DNA from: VXYL01 sp965199875
Lineage (GTDB): Bacteria > Pseudomonadota > Gammaproteobacteria > Pseudomonadales > Azotimanducaceae
Reading direction: 5' to 3'
DNA: 64,000 nucleotides
Assembly: GCA_965199875.1 (NCBI GenBank)
Contig: OZ241346.1
Coordinates: 186,001-250,000, forward strand
Below are positions 31,592-41,025 of the stretch, piece by piece (positions within the stretch are counted from its first letter, which is position 1; the number at the start of each line of letters is the position of its first letter). The notes under the pieces were generated by a model. The model was not told the DNA's origin. It saw only the letters and a list, made by a program, of their open reading frames with translations, and did no database searches. Position numbers and translations under genes: made by a program.

Positions 31592-32245
31592 ATGATAAGA
31601 ACGGTCGTAGCGGACAGCCACAGTCTGTTCAGAGCGGGAGTGATTCGCCTGTTGAAGGACGTCAAGGCCATCGACGTCGTCGGCGAGGCGGACGACGGCG
31701 AACAAGCCGTAGAGCTGGTGCGGCAGCTGAATCCGCACGTCGTCACCTTGGAGATCGCCATGCCCGGCATCGGCGGCCTGGAGGCGGCGCGGCGCATCCT
31801 CAAGTCGGAGAATCGCACCCAGGTGGTGATGATCACCGGCTCTTGGGATCCGCCCTATCCGGCGCAGTCCATGCGCGCCGGCGCCTGCGGCTTCCTCACC
31901 AAACGCTGTACGCCCGACGAGGTGGTGGCGGCGATCAAGCGCGCCTACGCCAGCAAGCGCTTCGTCAGCGCCGACGTCGCCGAGCGGCTGGCGTTCCAGG
32001 CCTTCGACGAGGGCGGCTATTCGCCGTTCGACCAGCTCTCCGGGCGGGAACTGCAAATCACGCTGATGGTCATCAACTGCCAGCGCGTCGCCGACATTTC
32101 GTCGAACCTGCACCTGTCGCCGAAGACCATCAACAGCTATCGCTACCGCATCTTCGAGAAGCTGAACGTGTCCAGCGACGTCGAGCTGGCCATGCTGGCG
32201 GTGAAGCACGGCATGGTGAATCCGCTGCTCAGCCTCAGCGTTTGA
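31592..32245 (+). CDS. GacA/UvrY-like response regulator with Glu at the phosphorylation site
   Basis: A NarL-family regulator of 217 residues, with an N-terminal receiver domain (about 1-120) and a C-terminal LuxR-type HTH. It resembles UvrY/GacA along its length, especially the HTH region (LSGRELQITLMVINCQRVADIS, LSPKTINSYRYRIFEKL). GacA proteins activate small RNAs that sequester CsrA. Here the residue aligned with the phospho-acceptor Asp54 is Glu54 (GAG at 31751-31753), and of the acidic pair near the N-terminus only Asp8 remains (Asp9 is Ser). The conserved Thr83 and Lys105 are kept. A GGGAG element precedes the ATG. The Glu suggests phosphorylation-independent activity, which is inference. 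The 3' end overlaps the convergent symporter gene by 11 bases. Confidence 0.9.
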   Translation: MIRTVVADSHSLFRAGVIRLLKDVKAIDVVGEADDGEQAVELVRQLNPHVVTLEIAMPGIGGLEAARRILKSENRTQVVMITGSWDPPYPAQSMRAGACGFLTKRCTPDEVVAAIKRAYASKRFVSADVAERLAFQAFDEGGYSPFDQLSGRELQITLMVINCQRVADISSNLHLSPKTINSYRYRIFEKLNVSSDVELAMLAVKHGMVNPLLSLSV

Positions 32246-33650
32246 GTTCGGGCGAGGCGGCGTGCCGGACCCGTTCGAAGACGGCTCGTCCCGGGGGCCG
32301 CGAGCGGCCGAGCAGAAGGACGACGAGTCCAGCGGACAGGAAGGCCGGCACCATCTCGTAGAGGTCGAACCAGCCGCCGCTCATGTGATGCCACGCCACC
32401 GTCACCGCGGCGCCGGTGGCCATGCCGGCGACGACCCCCGCCTCGGTGGTGCGCCGCCAGAACAGGCAGGCCAAGAGCGCCGGGCCGAAACTCGCGCCGA
32501 GCCCGGCCCAGGCGTAGGCGACCAGGCCCAGCACCTGGCTATGCGGGTCCGTAGCGATGGCGCCCGCGGCGAGGGCGATGATCGCCACGGTGACGCGGCT
32601 GACCGCCAACCGTCGTCCCTCGTCGAGCTTCGGCGCCAAGGGCCGGAGCACGTCCTCCACCAGCGCCGTCGACGCCACCAGCAGCTGCGAATCGACGGTG
32701 CTCATCACCGCGGCAAGAATGCCGGCGATCACGACGCCGGCCAGCCAAGGCGTCAGCAGTTCCCCGGCCAGGACGATGAACACGGTTTCCGGGTCGGCCA
32801 GGCCGTCGGCGCCGAAGGTGAGGCCGCCAGCGACGCCGACCGCCACCGCTGCGCCGCTGGCAACGACCATCCAGGCCAAGTTGGCGCGTCGGGCCCAAGG
32901 TACCGAGCGCGGGCTGTCGATGGCCATGAACCGCGCCAGCACATGCGGCTGTCCGAAGTAGCCAAGGCCCCAGGCCAGAGCGCTGACGAGGGCCATCGCC
33001 CCGATGGTCGTGCCGGGCGCGACGTATAAGCCGACCGGCGCATGGGCCGTGGCCAGAATCGCCACCGCGACCAGCGCGGCCATCATCAGCAGCGCTTGAA
33101 AGCAGTCCGTCCAGCTCACCGCCAGGAAGCCGCCAAGGGCCGTGTAGGCCAGCACCACCACGACGCCGAGCCAGAGCGCGACGTGGTAGTCGAGGCCCAG
33201 GGTCGTGGCGAAGAGCTTCGCGCCCGCCACGAAGCCGGCGGCGGCGTAGATGGCGAAGAAGAGCAGTATCAGCACCGTCGCCAGCAGCGCCGGGAGCCGG
33301 GTTCTGGCGGCCACCCGGGCGGCGAAGTACTGCGGCAGCGTCACCGCTTCGTTCAAGGCGGCGGTGTGCCGACGCAACGGCGCGGCCACCAGGCGCCAGT
33401 TCGCCCATGCGCCGATCACCAGGCCGACGACGATCCATGCTTCGCCGATGCCGAGCAGCAGCACCGCGCCGGGCAGGCCAAGCAGCAGCCAGCCGCTCAT
33501 GTCCGAGGCGCCGGCCGAGAGCGCCGCCACCGGAGCGGACAGGGTGCGGCCGCCGATGACGTAGTCGTCGGCCGTCCTGGTGCGCCGCAGCGCAAGCACG
33601 CCGATGGCCGCGACGATGGCCAGGTAGCCGAAGAAGCCGGCCGTCATCAT
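32235..33650 (-). CDS. Sodium/solute symporter, PutP-like (SSS family)
   Basis: A protein of 471 residues with about 12-13 hydrophobic helices and the SSS-family pattern: TADDYVIGGRTL near residue 30, SAGASDMSGWLLLGLPGA (Na+ and substrate region), LGGFLAVSWTDCFQALLM, and VMSTVDSQLLVAST. These resemble the proline transporter PutP, so Na+-coupled uptake of proline or a related compound is likely but not proven. The first of two adjacent ATGs is used. It converges on the response-regulator gene. Confidence 0.88.
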   Translation of the reverse strand: MMTAGFFGYLAIVAAIGVLALRRTRTADDYVIGGRTLSAPVAALSAGASDMSGWLLLGLPGAVLLLGIGEAWIVVGLVIGAWANWRLVAAPLRRHTAALNEAVTLPQYFAARVAARTRLPALLATVLILLFFAIYAAAGFVAGAKLFATTLGLDYHVALWLGVVVVLAYTALGGFLAVSWTDCFQALLMMAALVAVAILATAHAPVGLYVAPGTTIGAMALVSALAWGLGYFGQPHVLARFMAIDSPRSVPWARRANLAWMVVASGAAVAVGVAGGLTFGADGLADPETVFIVLAGELLTPWLAGVVIAGILAAVMSTVDSQLLVASTALVEDVLRPLAPKLDEGRRLAVSRVTVAIIALAAGAIATDPHSQVLGLVAYAWAGLGASFGPALLACLFWRRTTEAGVVAGMATGAAVTVAWHHMSGGWFDLYEMVPAFLSAGLVVLLLGRSRPPGRAVFERVRHAASPELKR

Positions 33651-33696
33651 GTTCGCGTTCGCTTCGCCAAGCGGGTGCGAACAGTTTACTGGCACA

Positions 33697-34614
33697 ATGC
33701 GCCAGGTGGATGTTCCGACGGCAAGGCAGTTGGCGAGCGTCGCCTTGGAACTGGGCCGGCGACTGCTGGCGATCGTGCCGGGGCGCGAAGCCGTGGACTG
33801 GCGGACGCACCGCGCGGCGCGCTGGCAGACGGGTTCTCTCGGCAGCCAGCTGGTTCCCTTGGCCGCGGTCGATCCCATCGAACTGGACGACCTGCTGGCC
33901 ATCGACGATCAGAAACGCCAGCTGGTCGCCAACAGCGAGCAGTTCGTGCGCGGCCATCCGGCCAACAACGCGCTGCTCTGGGGTGCGCGGGGCACCGGCA
34001 AGTCGTCCCTCGTCCATGCGCTCTTGAACCGCTTCGCCGGCCAGGGCCTGAGGCTGGTGGAGGTGGACAAGGGCGACCTGCACAACGTCGCCGGCATCGT
34101 CTCGCTCTTGGCCGACGAACCCTATCGCTTCGTGCTGTTCTGCGACGACCTCTCCTTCGAGGCGGACGACGCCTCCTACAAGGCGCTGAAGAGCGCTCTG
34201 GAGGGTTCCGTGTTCCGCCAATCGGGCAACGTCCTGATCTACGCCACCTCGAACCGCCGCCACCTGCTGCCGGAGAGCATGGCCGACAACCTGGCCGCCA
34301 CCTATCGGCAGGGCGAACTGCACGAGAGCGAGGCGGTGGAGGAGAAGATCTCCCTGTCGGACCGCTTTGGCCTGTGGCTGTCCTTCCACGCCTTCCGCCA
34401 GGACGACTATCTGCTGCTGGCGCAGCACTGGCTTCAGCGCCTCGGTGCGGAGCACGGCATCCACTGCGTCTGGACCGAGGAGCTGCGCCAGGCCGCCCTG
34501 CGCTGGTCGCTGGCCCGGGGCGTGCGCAGCGGCCGAACGGCCTACCACTTCGCCAGGCAGCACCTCGGCGCGGCGTTGCTGGTGCGCGGGCACGAGTCCG
34601 TCGGCGATGCTTGA
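33697..34614 (+). CDS. DUF815-family ATPase
   Basis: A protein of 305 residues with a Walker A GARGTGKSSLVHALL near residue 95 and a Walker B VLFCDDLSFE. Other family motifs are SALEGSVFRQSGNVLIYATSNRRHLLPE and the following FGLWLSFHAFRQDDYL. DUF815 proteins are AAA+-related ATPases of unknown cellular role, present in many proteobacteria. An ATG 16 codons upstream is possible but would overlap the promoter region of the divergent symporter gene. No signal peptide is present. Confidence 0.88.
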   Translation: MRQVDVPTARQLASVALELGRRLLAIVPGREAVDWRTHRAARWQTGSLGSQLVPLAAVDPIELDDLLAIDDQKRQLVANSEQFVRGHPANNALLWGARGTGKSSLVHALLNRFAGQGLRLVEVDKGDLHNVAGIVSLLADEPYRFVLFCDDLSFEADDASYKALKSALEGSVFRQSGNVLIYATSNRRHLLPESMADNLAATYRQGELHESEAVEEKISLSDRFGLWLSFHAFRQDDYLLLAQHWLQRLGAEHGIHCVWTEELRQAALRWSLARGVRSGRTAYHFARQHLGAALLVRGHESVGDA

Positions 34615-34696
34615 AGGTGCCGGCGCGTGGTGCGGGCATGACATACTTGCGCATACAGTCGTCGGCGCGGCGAACGCGTCCATAGGAGGTTACGCC

Positions 34697-35677
34697 ATGC
34701 TTCGGGTTGCGATGCTCAGCGGCTGGCATGTCCATGCCAAGCAGTACGCCCGGGAAATACGCGACCATGCGCCGCACGCCGACGTCGTCGCCGTCTGGGA
34801 CGAGGACGCCGAGCGCGGCCGCGCCTGGGCCAGGGAACTGGCCGTGCCTTTCGAGGCGAGTCTCGATGCCTGCCTGAACCGAGCCGACGTGGACGCGGTG
34901 TGCGTCGCCACGCCCACCAGCCGCCATCGCGAGGTGATGATCGCCGCCGCCGAGGCCGGCAAGCACATCTTCACCGAGAAGGTGCTGGCGACGACGGTGG
35001 CGGACTGCCGCGCCATCGCCGCGGCGGTGGAGCGCCACGGCGTCAAGTTCTGCATTTCCTTCCCGCGCCGCGCGCAGCCGGAGATCATCTACGCCAAGCA
35101 ATTGCTCGACAACGGGCTTCTCGGTCGGCCGACGGCCTTGCGCATGCGCGTCGCCCACAACGGGGCGTTGGCCGAGTGGCTGCCGGAACACTTCTACGAC
35201 GCCGAAGCCTGCGGCGGCGGCGCGATGATGGATCTGGGCGCCCACGGCATGTACGTCTGCCGCTGGCTGCTCGGTCGTCCGAAGCGCGTCTGGTCGGCCT
35301 TCAACGCCGTCACCGGCCGCGCCGTCGAGGACAACGCCGTCAGCGTCGTCGAGTTCGACAACGGCGCCATCGCGGTGAACGAGACCTCGTTCGTCGGCTT
35401 CGGCGGCAGCTCCTCGCTGGAAATCGACGGCACCGAAGGCGGCTATCGGCTGCTCTCCGCGAAGGAAGGCGTCGCCGTTCGCGGCAAGAGCTTCGGCGAT
35501 TCGGCCTGGCATCGCCCCGCCTTGCCAGCAGCGCGGCCGAAGCCGGTCGACCAGTGGATCGAGGGCTGCCGCAACGGCGCGGACATCGACTTCGGCCTGG
35601 CCGCGGCCATCGAACTCACCGAGCTCATGGAAGCCGCCTACCGGGCGCACCGCGAGCAGAAGTGCGTCGTCCTGTAG
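34697..35677 (+). CDS. Gfo/Idh/MocA-family oxidoreductase
   Basis: A protein of 326 residues. The N-terminal Rossmann domain begins LRVAMLSGWHVHA, followed by DVDAVCVATPTSRHREVMIAAAEAGKH and the catalytic lysine motif FTEKVLATT. The C-terminal domain has CGGGAMMDLGAHGMYVCRWLLG. The family oxidises or reduces sugars, inositols and related compounds with NAD(P); the substrate is unknown. A very strong ribosome binding site, AGGAGGT at 34684-34690, fixes the ATG at 34697 even though the frame is open far upstream. Confidence 0.9.
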   Translation: MLRVAMLSGWHVHAKQYAREIRDHAPHADVVAVWDEDAERGRAWARELAVPFEASLDACLNRADVDAVCVATPTSRHREVMIAAAEAGKHIFTEKVLATTVADCRAIAAAVERHGVKFCISFPRRAQPEIIYAKQLLDNGLLGRPTALRMRVAHNGALAEWLPEHFYDAEACGGGAMMDLGAHGMYVCRWLLGRPKRVWSAFNAVTGRAVEDNAVSVVEFDNGAIAVNETSFVGFGGSSSLEIDGTEGGYRLLSAKEGVAVRGKSFGDSAWHRPALPAARPKPVDQWIEGCRNGADIDFGLAAAIELTELMEAAYRAHREQKCVVL

Positions 35678-35694
35678 GGCTGTTGCCGAAGGCG

Positions 35695-36603
35695 ATGCCG
35701 GCAGTCCGGCGACGACGGCGCAGAGCCAGCGCCACCGCCGCCTTCGCCGCGGCCATGCGCGCCTACCACCTGCGCTGGTCCCCGGCGCCGGTGTTCGCGG
35801 ACGACTACGCGATGCGCATGCTGCCGGGCGCGTGGCGGTTCGTGATCGGCGACCCTTGGCTGAGCCTGCTGGTTGCGGAGAAGATGCTTGGCGCGTTCAA
35901 GCCCCTGCACACCGAGAACGCCCTGCGCCTGCGCTTCGCCGAGGACCATCTGCACGCCGCCATCGCCGCCGGCGTTCGCCAGTACGTCGTGCTTGGCGCT
36001 GGCTTCGACTCCTTCGCGCTGCGCCGCTCGGACCTCGCCGACACGGTGTCGATCTTCGAGCTGGACCATGCCGCCACACAGCACGTCAAGCGCCGTCGCC
36101 TTGCCCGTCTCGGCGGCCAGCCGGCGAATCTGCACCTGGTTGCCGTCGACTTCGAGCGCGAGGGGGTGGACGAGGCGCTGGCCAGCAGCCGCTTCGACGC
36201 CACGCAGCCCGCGTTCTTCTCCTGGCTGGGCGTCACCTACTACCTGGAGAAGCAATCCATCCGCGAAACCCTGGCGCGCATCAAGACTTGCGCGGCCGCG
36301 GGCAGTCGGCTTGCGCTCGACTACCGGCTGCCGGCCGAGCACTTGTCGCCCGCTGGCGAGGCCCAGGCGAAGCGGCTGGATCGTCTGGTCGGCTGGCTGG
36401 GCGAACCGATGAAGTCGACCTTCACCGCCGCCGAGCTGCTTGACGAACTACGCCAGGCAGGTGCCGAGCTGGTGGATGCCTTGCCGCCGGAAGAACAGCA
36501 GCGCCGCTATCTTCCAAGTTTGCCGGCGTCGGCCTCGGCGGCGCGGCGTGCCGCAGCGCCGCCAGCGCCCGACTTCGCCTTCGCGCTGTTCGCCTTCGGA
36601 TAG
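35695..36603 (+). CDS. SAM-dependent methyltransferase, LCM/TIGR00027 type
   Basis: A protein of 302 residues. The SAM-binding motif YVVLGAGFDSFALRR (near residue 100) and the acidic end of the next strand (IFELDHAATQHVKRRR) are those of the leucine carboxyl methyltransferase/PPM1-like family, as are FSWLGVTYYLEKQSI and LDYRLP. Bacterial members often have unknown or secondary-metabolite substrates. It follows the oxidoreductase by 17 bases and precedes hrpA by 8, suggesting one transcript. The basic N-terminus leaves the exact start uncertain. Confidence 0.87.
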   Translation: MPAVRRRRRRASATAAFAAAMRAYHLRWSPAPVFADDYAMRMLPGAWRFVIGDPWLSLLVAEKMLGAFKPLHTENALRLRFAEDHLHAAIAAGVRQYVVLGAGFDSFALRRSDLADTVSIFELDHAATQHVKRRRLARLGGQPANLHLVAVDFEREGVDEALASSRFDATQPAFFSWLGVTYYLEKQSIRETLARIKTCAAAGSRLALDYRLPAEHLSPAGEAQAKRLDRLVGWLGEPMKSTFTAAELLDELRQAGAELVDALPPEEQQRRYLPSLPASASAARRAAAPPAPDFAFALFAFG

Positions 36604-36611
36604 CCCATCCC

Positions 36612-39600
36612 TTGCGCACGTTGCCGTCCGCGCTCGCCAAGCCGCGGTTTTCGCCGGAACTGCCGATCGCGGCGCACATCGACGACATCGTCCAGCTGCT
36701 GCGTCGCCATCCGGTGCTGATCGTCGCCGGCGAAACCGGTTCCGGCAAGACCACCCAGCTGCCCAAGGCCTGCCTGGCCGCGGGGCTCGGCCGGCGCGGC
36801 GCCATCGCCCACACCCAGCCGAGACGCCTGGCGGCGCGCACGGTGTCGGCGCGCATCGCCGAAGAACTGGGCGTGGAGCTGGGCAGGGAAGTGGGCTACG
36901 CGGTGCGCTTCGGCGATCGAACCTCGCCGGAAACCGTCGTGAAAGTGCTCACCGATGGCCTGCTGCTGCAGGAAGTCCGCAATGATGCGCAGCTTCGGCG
37001 CTACGACTGCGTCATCGTCGACGAGGCCCACGAACGCAGCCTGAACATCGACTTCATCCTCGGTTGCCTCAAGCGTCTGCTGCACAGGCGGCGGGATCTC
37101 AAAGTCGTCGTCACCAGCGCCACCATCGACGTGGAAGCGCTGTCGCGCTTCTTCGGCAACGCGCCGGTGGTGGAGGTGGGCGGACGCGGCCATCCGGTGC
37201 AGATCGTCTACCGCCCGTTCGACGGCACGGCCGAGTCGGCGCTGGTGGACTGCGTGGACGCCATCGTCCGCGAGGCGCCGGCGGGCCGGCGCGACATCCT
37301 GGTGTTCCAATCCGGCGAGCGCGACATCTTCGACAACGCGCAAGTGCTCAAGAAGGCGTTCGCCGAGCGCCTGGAGGTGCTGCCGCTGTACGCCCGGCTG
37401 CCCGCCGCCGCGCAGCAGCGGGTGTTCGCGCCCGGCCCCCGGCAGCGCGTGGTGCTCGCCACCAACGTTGCCGAGACCAGCATCACGGTGCCGAACATCG
37501 GCTACGTCGTGGACCCTGGGCTGGCGCGCGTCAGCCGCTACAGCTATCGCGCCAAGTTGCAGCGGCTGCCCATCGAACCGATTTCCCAGGCCAGCGCGGC
37601 GCAGCGCGCCGGACGCTGCGGTCGCGTTGCGCCGGGCGTCTGCTACCGGCTCTACGGCGAGGACGACTTCGCCGAACGCGCCGCCTATACCGACCCGGAG
37701 ATCCAGCGCACCAATCTCGCCTCCGTGGTGCTGACCATGCGCGCCTTCCGCTTCGGCGACATCGAGCGTTTCCCGTTCATGGATTCGCCCGCGCCACGGG
37801 CCGTGCGCGACGCCGTGACGCTGCTGCATGAATTGCAGGCTTTCCAGAACGGGGCGCTGACGGAAGTCGGACGCGCGATGGCGCGCTTGCCGGTGGATCC
37901 CCGCTTGGCGCGGATGCTCGTCGAGGCGCACCGCCGCGCCGCGCTCAAGGAGGTGCTGATCGTGGTTGCCGCCTTGGCGGCGCAGGACCCGCGCCTTCGG
38001 CCATTGGACCGCCGAGAAGCCGCCGATCAGGCCCACGCGGCGTTCGACAACGGCGGGCTTGCCAACGACGGGGTGCTTGCCGACGCCGCCGACCGTGCCA
38101 AGGGCGGCGACCGGTCGGACTTCGTCGTCATCTTGAATCTGTGGCACTGGCTTGAGAACGCGCGCGCCGACCACACCCGCAGCGCCTTTCGCCGTCTCTT
38201 GGAGCAGCGCTTCCTCAGCCCGTCCCGGGTGCGCGAGTGGCATGCGCTGCACCGCCAGCTGCTGCTCGCCTGCCGGCGCCTTGGAATGCGGCTGAACGCC
38301 TCGCCCGCCGACTACGCCAGCCTGCATCGGGCGCTGCTTGCCGGCTCCCTCGGCTTCATTGGCCAGCGCCGGGAAGTCGACGCCGGCGACGTTGGCAGTG
38401 CGGCCGCCGGCGGCAAGCCGAAGCGGCCCGCGGCCGAGTACGACGGCGCTCGCGGCCTGCGCTTTCGAGTGTTTCCCGGCTCCGCGCTTGGCCGGCGGCC
38501 ACCGCGTTGGCTGATGGCCGCGGAAGTCGCCGCTACCGGCCAGACCTGGGCGCGAACCGCCGCCGCGGTGCGCCCGGAGTGGATCGAGGAAGCCGCCAGG
38601 CACTTGTCGAAGTCCACCTGTTCGAGCCCGCGCTGGGACGAAGAGCGCGGCGAGGCAGTGGTCGACGAGCGGGTGGTCGTCTATGGTTTGACCGTCGTAG
38701 CGGCGCGCCAGCGCCGCGCCGCCAGCGTGGATGCGCAAGCCGCGCAGGAACTGTTCGCGCTTGAAGCGCTGGTGCGCCGAGGGCAGCGAAGCGACGAGCA
38801 GCGCCTCGATGCGCCGTTTCTACGGCACAACGAGAGCCTGCAGCGACGCATCGAGGAGCGCCAGGCCAAAGAACGGCGCGCGGACCTGCTGGTCGGCGAG
38901 AAGGAACGCGCCAAGTTCTATCTGCAGCGACTGCCTGCAGACCTTTGTTCCGTTGCCGCGTGGCGGCGATTCGCCGCTCGCGCCAGCGACGCCCGGCTGG
39001 CGCGGTTCAGGATGACCGAGGCCGACCTTCTGGCTGGCGCGACGAGCGTTCGCGACGACGACTATCCGGCCGCCCTGGCGATCGACCATCCATCCAAAGC
39101 GGTTCCGGTGCTGGCGCGTCTTGCCTACAAGTTCGCGCCCGGCGAAGCGGACGATGGCGTCACCATGCGCGTGGATCTCGCCACGCTGCCAGCGTTGGAT
39201 GCGAACGCCTTGGACTGGCTGGTGCCGGGTTTTTTGGAGCAGAAGTGTCTGGCGCTGGTGAAGTCCTTGCCGAAGGCCGAGCGGCGCAAGCTGGCCCCGG
39301 CCGCCGAACGGGTGCGGCGCATCCTGGCGCCGCTGCAAGCCGAGGGCGTCTATCGCCGCGGCGCACTGCCGGCGGCGCTGTCCACGGTCGTTCGCGCCAC
39401 CTTCGGCATCGACATTCCGGTGACGGCCTGGCGCCCGGGCGAACTGCCGCCGCATCTGCGCATGAACGTGCAGGTGCGCGGCGACAAGGGCCGCGTACTG
39501 GACCAGGATCGCGACCTGGAGGCGCTGCAAGGGCGTCTGGCGGCCAAGGTGGAGCACGGCCTTGAAGACTGGCGACAGAAGTTGGAGTGCCGGAGCATGC

Positions 39601-40466
39601 GGCGCTTCCCCGAGCGGGGCGTGCCGCGCTCGCTGCAGCTGCCGGGCGCGGGCGGCGGAGCGGTCGTCTATCCATCGTTGGCGGATCGCGGCGACAGCGT
39701 CGATCTGGTCGTCCACGCCACGTCTCGCGGCCAGGCGGCGCGGAACCGTCGCGGCTATGCGCGGCTGGCGCTGTTGGCGGACGGCAACGCGGTGCGGCGG
39801 CTGCGTCGCGAAGTCGAGCGCGACGCCGTGTTGGGCAGGCGGTTCGCCCCCTTGGGCAGGCTGTCGGACCTCGCCGACGCGATGCTCATGGCCGCGGCGT
39901 GGTTCGCCTGCTTCGACGGTCGCGAACTGCCGACTACCAAGGGCGCCTTCGACGAGCGCGTGGCCGCGGGCAGGTTGGCGTCCGCCTTTGCGGACACGCT
40001 TGCCCAGGCGCGTCGCGTTCTCGAGGCTCGCGGCCAAGTCGCCGAAGCCGTCGCCGACTTGCGTTCGCCGGCCTTTGCGGACAGTCGAGAGGACTTGCAG
40101 CGTCAACTCGACCACTTGGTCGGAGCGACCTTCCTGGACCCGGTGCTGGACGGCGCTTCCAGTGCTTGGCTGCGCGAACTGCCGCGCTACCTGGCCGGCA
40201 TGGCCTATCGCGTGGAGCGCCTGCCCGGCCGCGTCAAGCGCGATCAGGCGCGCATGGCCGAGGTGGAACCGTGGGAACGGCGCCTGCAAGCCCTCGCCGC
40301 CGCTGGCGAGACCGGGCCCGCCTGGGAGCTGCGCTTGCTGTTGCAGGAGTTCCGCATCGCCACGTTCAGCCAGGCCATCGGCACCAAGGGGAAGGTCTCG
40401 GCCGACCGCCTGCGCCGGCGCTTCGAGGAAGCCGAGGCGGCAGCTGGCCTAGCCGACGCTCGGTGA
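36612..40466 (+). CDS. hrpA: ATP-dependent RNA helicase HrpA
   Basis: A DEAH-box helicase of 1284 residues, close to the roughly 1300 of known HrpA. Motif I is GETGSGKTTQ, motif II DEAHERS, motif III VTSATID, and motif VI QRAGRCGR. Then come the HA2/OB regions and a long DUF3418-type C-terminus. HrpA acts on RNA, with reported roles in mRNA processing and stalled-ribosome rescue in other bacteria. The start is a TTG, with no upstream or nearby ATG before the P-loop, so the frame itself supports a non-ATG start. Confidence 0.95.
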   Translation: MRTLPSALAKPRFSPELPIAAHIDDIVQLLRRHPVLIVAGETGSGKTTQLPKACLAAGLGRRGAIAHTQPRRLAARTVSARIAEELGVELGREVGYAVRFGDRTSPETVVKVLTDGLLLQEVRNDAQLRRYDCVIVDEAHERSLNIDFILGCLKRLLHRRRDLKVVVTSATIDVEALSRFFGNAPVVEVGGRGHPVQIVYRPFDGTAESALVDCVDAIVREAPAGRRDILVFQSGERDIFDNAQVLKKAFAERLEVLPLYARLPAAAQQRVFAPGPRQRVVLATNVAETSITVPNIGYVVDPGLARVSRYSYRAKLQRLPIEPISQASAAQRAGRCGRVAPGVCYRLYGEDDFAERAAYTDPEIQRTNLASVVLTMRAFRFGDIERFPFMDSPAPRAVRDAVTLLHELQAFQNGALTEVGRAMARLPVDPRLARMLVEAHRRAALKEVLIVVAALAAQDPRLRPLDRREAADQAHAAFDNGGLANDGVLADAADRAKGGDRSDFVVILNLWHWLENARADHTRSAFRRLLEQRFLSPSRVREWHALHRQLLLACRRLGMRLNASPADYASLHRALLAGSLGFIGQRREVDAGDVGSAAAGGKPKRPAAEYDGARGLRFRVFPGSALGRRPPRWLMAAEVAATGQTWARTAAAVRPEWIEEAARHLSKSTCSSPRWDEERGEAVVDERVVVYGLTVVAARQRRAASVDAQAAQELFALEALVRRGQRSDEQRLDAPFLRHNESLQRRIEERQAKERRADLLVGEKERAKFYLQRLPADLCSVAAWRRFAARASDARLARFRMTEADLLAGATSVRDDDYPAALAIDHPSKAVPVLARLAYKFAPGEADDGVTMRVDLATLPALDANALDWLVPGFLEQKCLALVKSLPKAERRKLAPAAERVRRILAPLQAEGVYRRGALPAALSTVVRATFGIDIPVTAWRPGELPPHLRMNVQVRGDKGRVLDQDRDLEALQGRLAAKVEHGLEDWRQKLECRSMRRFPERGVPRSLQLPGAGGGAVVYPSLADRGDSVDLVVHATSRGQAARNRRGYARLALLADGNAVRRLRREVERDAVLGRRFAPLGRLSDLADAMLMAAAWFACFDGRELPTTKGAFDERVAAGRLASAFADTLAQARRVLEARGQVAEAVADLRSPAFADSREDLQRQLDHLVGATFLDPVLDGASSAWLRELPRYLAGMAYRVERLPGRVKRDQARMAEVEPWERRLQALAAAGETGPAWELRLLLQEFRIATFSQAIGTKGKVSADRLRRRFEEAEAAAGLADAR

Positions 40467-40550
40467 CGGCCCCGCGCGGCGATCTCGGCCAATGCGGCGC
40501 GACGGACACGGTCGCCGTGTACTGGCGACGGCAACGGCAGTTTTCTGGCG

Positions 40551-40579
40551 TTGCCAATCGCGTGTTGTTTGCCTATAGT
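40551..40579 (+). promoter_or_regulatory. Sigma70-type promoter of the hvfABC-like operon
   Basis: TTGCCA (40551-40556), a 17-base spacer and TATAGT (40574-40579). The predicted start lies about 50 bases before the ATG of the peptide gene, in a 170-base intergenic region after hrpA. The quality of the match suggests appreciable basal expression. I see no obvious Fur or CueR dyad overlapping it. Confidence 0.65.
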
Positions 40580-40636
40580 CGCCGCCAACGCCGAGGAGAC
40601 GCTTGGCGAACACTTGCATCCATGTAGGAGATTGTC

Positions 40637-40951
40637 ATGCTCAATCGCAAGATGAAGCCCATCGCCGCGGCGGTCGGCGCCGCCTTCGCGGCATCCTTGG
40701 CCACCGGCGCGGTGGCCGACGAAGGCGCCGCCGATCCCTTTGAGGCCGAGTTGCTCCAAGGCGTTGTGCTTGCCGACGCCCACGGCGGCGAGGGCAAGTG
40801 CGGCGAGGGCGAAGGCGAGGCCAAGTGCGGCGAAGGGAAGTGCGGCGAGGGCGAAGGCTCTGGCGACACCGACGAAGCCAAGTGCGGCGAAGGCAAGTGC
40901 GGCGAGGGCGGCGAGGGCGAAGAGTCCGCCGAAGAAGCCGAGGAGGAATAG
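40637..40951 (+). CDS. hvfA: Secreted EGKCG-repeat precursor peptide (HvfA/BufA-like modified copper-binding peptide)
   Basis: A protein of 104 residues with a clear signal peptide (basic start, Ala-rich core, likely cleavage after GAVA near residue 27). The mature part is Gly/Glu-rich with five Cys at 55, 64, 69, 83 and 88, in three EGKCG and two EAKCG motifs, ending in an acidic tail. EGKCG-repeat peptides are the substrates of DUF692 (MNIO) enzymes, which convert the Cys to oxazolone/thioamide or thiooxazole groups that bind copper. The next two genes encode such an enzyme and its partner. AGGAG at 40626-40630 precedes the ATG by 6 bases. A role in periplasmic copper binding or buffering is inferred from the family. 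Confidence 0.88.
   Translation: MLNRKMKPIAAAVGAAFAASLATGAVADEGAADPFEAELLQGVVLADAHGGEGKCGEGEGEAKCGEGKCGEGEGSGDTDEAKCGEGKCGEGGEGEESAEEAEEE
40784..40918 (+). repeat. Short tandem repeats encoding E(G/A)KCGEG units
   Basis: Imperfect in-frame repeats built on aagtgcggcgagggc-like units (codons 50-94 of the peptide gene), present five times with variable Gly/Glu spacers. Such repeats can expand or contract by slippage, changing the number of modifiable Cys. The codons use the same GC-rich pattern as neighbouring genes. Confidence 0.8.
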
Positions 40952-41025
40952 GCTCCTTCGCGATTCTCCGCGATCGGCCGGCTACCGGGCCTTCCGGAGT
41001 TCGACAGCGACGGCAGCGGTCGTCG

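Noticed and set aside
40784..40918. The repeat region as a CRISPR-like or non-coding array
   Set aside because: The repeats are short, in frame and encode the Cys motifs of a signal-peptide protein followed by its modifying enzyme.
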